A stretch of 64,000 nucleotides of DNA, taken from positions 4,672,137 to 4,736,136 of the forward strand of contig AP025252.1 in assembly GCA_016865505.2 (NCBI GenBank). The letters run 5' to 3'. The notes under the pieces are model-generated. The model was not told the origin of the DNA. It searched no databases and saw nothing but the letters and a program-made list of their open reading frames with translations. Shown in pieces: positions 62,226-64,000 of the stretch; the first letter of the stretch is position 1, and every line of letters starts with the position of its first letter. Source of the DNA: Bryobacterales bacterium F-183 (GTDB lineage Bacteria > Acidobacteriota > Terriglobia > Bryobacterales > Bryobacteraceae). The translations under genes and the position numbers were made by a program.

Positions 62226-62696
62226 ATGATTCCAAAGACAGATGGTATAGCTGCCTCGGATTCGAAGCTGCTTGACTTACTGATGGACCGGGGTCGTGCG
62301 ACCTGGGCGGAACTTGCCGAGGTATTGGGGCTTTCGGCGCCGGCGGTTGCGGATAAGGCAAGACGGCTTGAGGAGAAAGGGATCATTCGCGGTTATGCGG
62401 CGATTGTGAATCCGGCGGCCGTGGGGTACGGGCTGACGGCATTTGTGTCGGTGACCCTCGATCGTCCGCAGCACAGGTCGAAGTTTATTGGGACGCTGAC
62501 AAAGATGGAAGAGGTGCTGGAGTGCCATCATGTGGCGGGCGATTTTGACTACCTGTTGAAGGTGCGATGCCGGGATACGGCGGATCTGGACGATTTATTG
62601 AGCAACCGGTTGAAGGCGCTACCGGGGATCGCGCGGACGCGTACGACGATTGTGTTGGGGACAGCGAAGGAGTCGACGAGGGTCCCGTTGCGTTAA
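62226..62696 (+). CDS. Lrp/AsnC-family transcriptional regulator
   Basis: A protein of 156 residues from the ATG at 62226. Helix-turn-helix (RATWAELAEVLGLSAPAVADKARRLEEKGIIRGYAAIVNPAAVGY) is followed by the RAM ligand domain (VSVTLDRPQHRSKFIGTLTKMEEVLECHHVAGDFDYLLKVRCRDTADLDDLLSNRLKALPGIARTRTTIVL). It likely regulates the divergent 139-residue gene. TACAAT at 62214-62219 ends 6 nt before the ATG, so the mRNA may be leaderless. Confidence 0.92.
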   Translation: MIPKTDGIAASDSKLLDLLMDRGRATWAELAEVLGLSAPAVADKARRLEEKGIIRGYAAIVNPAAVGYGLTAFVSVTLDRPQHRSKFIGTLTKMEEVLECHHVAGDFDYLLKVRCRDTADLDDLLSNRLKALPGIARTRTTIVLGTAKESTRVPLR

Positions 62697-62714
62697 TCTA
62701 TTAAAGATATTTCT

Positions 62715-63107
62715 ATGGAAAGTTACCGCAAGTTTCAGGCTGGACCCGACCCCTTTGGCCGTATCTGGAATGCAGAGTTCCAGTGGCTGCAAACTGCCAT
62801 TTCCATTCGTCACAGCGATTCGGTGGACGTGAAGTTCGTCGTGTGGACGGAAGGTGGCGAAAGCGGTGACGCGGAACCGAAGCAGGAGCGCGTGATCGCG
62901 ATGATGCACCCGGATTTGCTTTGGGTGACCAAAGAAGTGAATCATCCGCTGACGGATCCGTTCTGCGGGAAGCTCGCGGCTCGTCATCTGGCGAAGATGA
63001 TTGAGACGTTTGAGGATATGGATAAGACGCTGGTGACCGTGAGCAAGGGTGAACTGCTGGCGTACGCGCAGGGTCTGACGCAGGCGCCTTCGGTGGTTTA
63101 TACCTAG
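62715..63107 (+). CDS. Conserved hypothetical protein
   Basis: A 130-residue cytoplasmic protein without recognised domains. It begins ESYRKFQAGPDPFGRIWNAEFQWLQTAISIRHSDSVDVKFVVWTEG, a plausible alpha/beta fold, and ends in a Tyr-rich tail. It follows the Lrp gene by 18 bp and may be cotranscribed. Codon use is typical of the region, so it is real, but no function can be assigned. Confidence 0.65.
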   Translation: MESYRKFQAGPDPFGRIWNAEFQWLQTAISIRHSDSVDVKFVVWTEGGESGDAEPKQERVIAMMHPDLLWVTKEVNHPLTDPFCGKLAARHLAKMIETFEDMDKTLVTVSKGELLAYAQGLTQAPSVVYT

Positions 63108-63110
63108 GAG

Positions 63111-63761
63111 TTACTTCACCGCAGTCCAGATCAAGAACAAGCCGTCCGGGGTTTCCTCTTCCCAGTAGGAGATCGGGCGGCTTTCTACTTTGCGGCAGTG
63201 GCGCTTGAGCTTCGATTCCAGCTCTTTCTGGCCGAACCACTTCTCCCAGCTTGGCGTGTCGAAGCGTCCCCAATGATCCTTGTTCTTGTCGATGATGGCG
63301 ATGCGGCCGCCCGGGGCGGTGATGCGGCAGATTTCGGCGATCGCCAAGTCTATGTCGACGGCGTGTTCCAGGCTCTCTGTCGCGTAGACGCCGTGGCAGG
63401 ACTCTGTGGCCAGCGGCAAGGCCGTGAGGCTGCCTGCGGCCTTCTCTACGCCTTGTGGGACGTGCTGGAGCATGGCTGTCGCAATGTCGATGGCGACCAC
63501 TGTCGATTGAGGGTTGGCTTCCTTCACCAGCTTGGCGAAGCGGCCTTTGCCGGAGCCTGCGTCCGCGACGACCTTGCCGTTCACGTCGCCCAGATGTTCC
63601 AGGATCCAGCGGACGTGGAGGATGCGAGGGTCGATGGTGGACGGGAAGTGTTCTTCGTCCTTGGCAGCTTCATTGAAAAAGGCCGCGATCTCGCTGGGAG
63701 ATGGCGCGGCCTCCTTCTTGCTGTCTTGCGTTCTGCCGAGGATGCGGTCGAGCAAGCCCAT
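63111..63761 (-). CDS. Class I SAM-dependent methyltransferase
   Basis: A protein of 216 residues. Motif I VVADAGSGKGRFAKLVKEA near 60-78, the acid loop VVAIDIATAM, VYATESLEHAVDIDLAIAEICRITAPGGRIAIID and a post-core HWGRFDTPSWEKWF are those of Methyltransf_11-type enzymes. The 45-residue N-terminal extension contains EVAAFFNEAAKDE-like sequence (EIAAFFNEAAKDEEHF). Substrate unknown. It shares a base with the upstream phosphofructokinase stop (TAATG), so it is in that operon. Confidence 0.85.
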   Translation of the reverse strand: MGLLDRILGRTQDSKKEAAPSPSEIAAFFNEAAKDEEHFPSTIDPRILHVRWILEHLGDVNGKVVADAGSGKGRFAKLVKEANPQSTVVAIDIATAMLQHVPQGVEKAAGSLTALPLATESCHGVYATESLEHAVDIDLAIAEICRITAPGGRIAIIDKNKDHWGRFDTPSWEKWFGQKELESKLKRHCRKVESRPISYWEEETPDGLFLIWTAVK

Positions 63762-64000
63762 TACTGTTTGTTGAAGAAGATGGGCAAGCCGATCTTGTTC
63801 GCGTAGTTCGGGCGGTAGCGCTCGGTGTTGTACATCGTTTCGAGGTCGACGTGGCGCGGTCCGAGGGCCGGGTCCGGGATGGGCGACATGGTGTACTTGC
63901 CGTCCATCAAGGCCGACATCACGCCGCTCTTGCCTTCGATGATGGCGTCAAAGGCCATGGCGCCGAAGGTGGAGGCAACGAGTTTGTCGACAAAGTCGGG
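63761..64000 (-). CDS. 6-phosphofructokinase, C-terminal end (partial)
   Basis: The last 79 residues of a protein that starts outside the window. The sequence reads DFVDKLVASTFGAMAFDAIIEGKSGVMSALMDGKY, which matches the C-terminal helix-strand of ATP- or PPi-dependent phosphofructokinases (family pattern …G..A.....G..GVM…), followed by an extended tail with a Tyr-rich end. Which phosphoryl donor is used cannot be told from this fragment. Confidence 0.65.
   Translation of the reverse strand, partial: PDFVDKLVASTFGAMAFDAIIEGKSGVMSALMDGKYTMSPIPDPALGPRHVDLETMYNTERYRPNYANKIGLPIFFNKQ

Overview
The window looks like a chromosomal segment of a high-GC (roughly 60 %) Gram-negative soil bacterium, most likely an acidobacterium of the Bryobacterales/Solibacter type. 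This placement is an inference from gene content: a GWxTD-domain protein, a carboxypeptidase-regulatory-domain plus beta-barrel outer-membrane protein, a DUF4252 protein beside an ECF sigma/anti-sigma pair, Tat-exported sugar-isomerase-like enzymes, ScyD-like propellers and acetamidase/formamidase. No rRNA, tRNA, CRISPR array, insertion sequence or prophage was seen.

Layout. 0-3 kb: cheA-cheW chemotaxis genes. 3.2-8.3 kb: Ser/Thr kinase with a TonB-like C-terminus, GWxTD protein, outer-membrane barrel. 8.4-9.9 kb: an unrecognised exported protein. 9.9-12.9 kb: yggS, then groES-groEL behind a CIRCE-like operator and ahead of a bidirectional terminator. 12.9-14.5 kb: a two-gene CBASS-type defence operon (CD-NTase plus SLATT two-TM effector). 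14.6-20.5 kb: sugar isomerase-like enzyme, DinB protein, and a glycosyltransferase/epimerase pair beside a large membrane protein. 20.5-25.9 kb: DUF4397 protein, PIG-L/LmbE-family protein lacking key acidic residues, ECF sigma factor, XRE-cupin regulator, nitrilase. 25.9-34 kb: PHP protein, glycosyltransferase, a sigma/anti-sigma/DUF4252/hydrolase operon, exported proteins, acetamidase. 34-42.6 kb: coiled-coil protein, a structured intergenic segment, AAA+ ATPase, Wzz-like protein, an isolated fliM, a DoxX-like redox protein, M14 peptidase. 42.6-44.2 kb: arsR-arsM-arsC. 44.2-50.3 kb: holB, hfq, thioesterase, TPR protein, covalent-flavin oxidase plus enolase-superfamily enzyme, molybdopterin-binding-like protein. 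50.4-52.9 kb: argC-argB-GNAT arginine operon. 53-57.6 kb: a 1,527-residue DUF4011/helicase/nuclease protein of the type reported as the Hhe anti-phage system. 57.6-64 kb: propeller, MOSC protein, glnE, an Lrp regulator, a methyltransferase and the C-terminal end of a phosphofructokinase.

The genes of greatest interest are the defence genes: the compact CBASS at 12.9-14.5 kb, whose base composition looks less GC-rich than its surroundings and whose two genes both appear to start with TTG, and the Hhe-like giant at 53-57.6 kb. At larger scale the + strand changes from C-rich to G-rich at about 19-21 kb irrespective of gene direction, which is the sign of a replichore or rearrangement boundary. 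Most operons are tight, with 1-25 bp overlaps. Start sites were chosen from visible Shine-Dalgarno sequences, signal peptides and overlaps, and several remain uncertain as noted.
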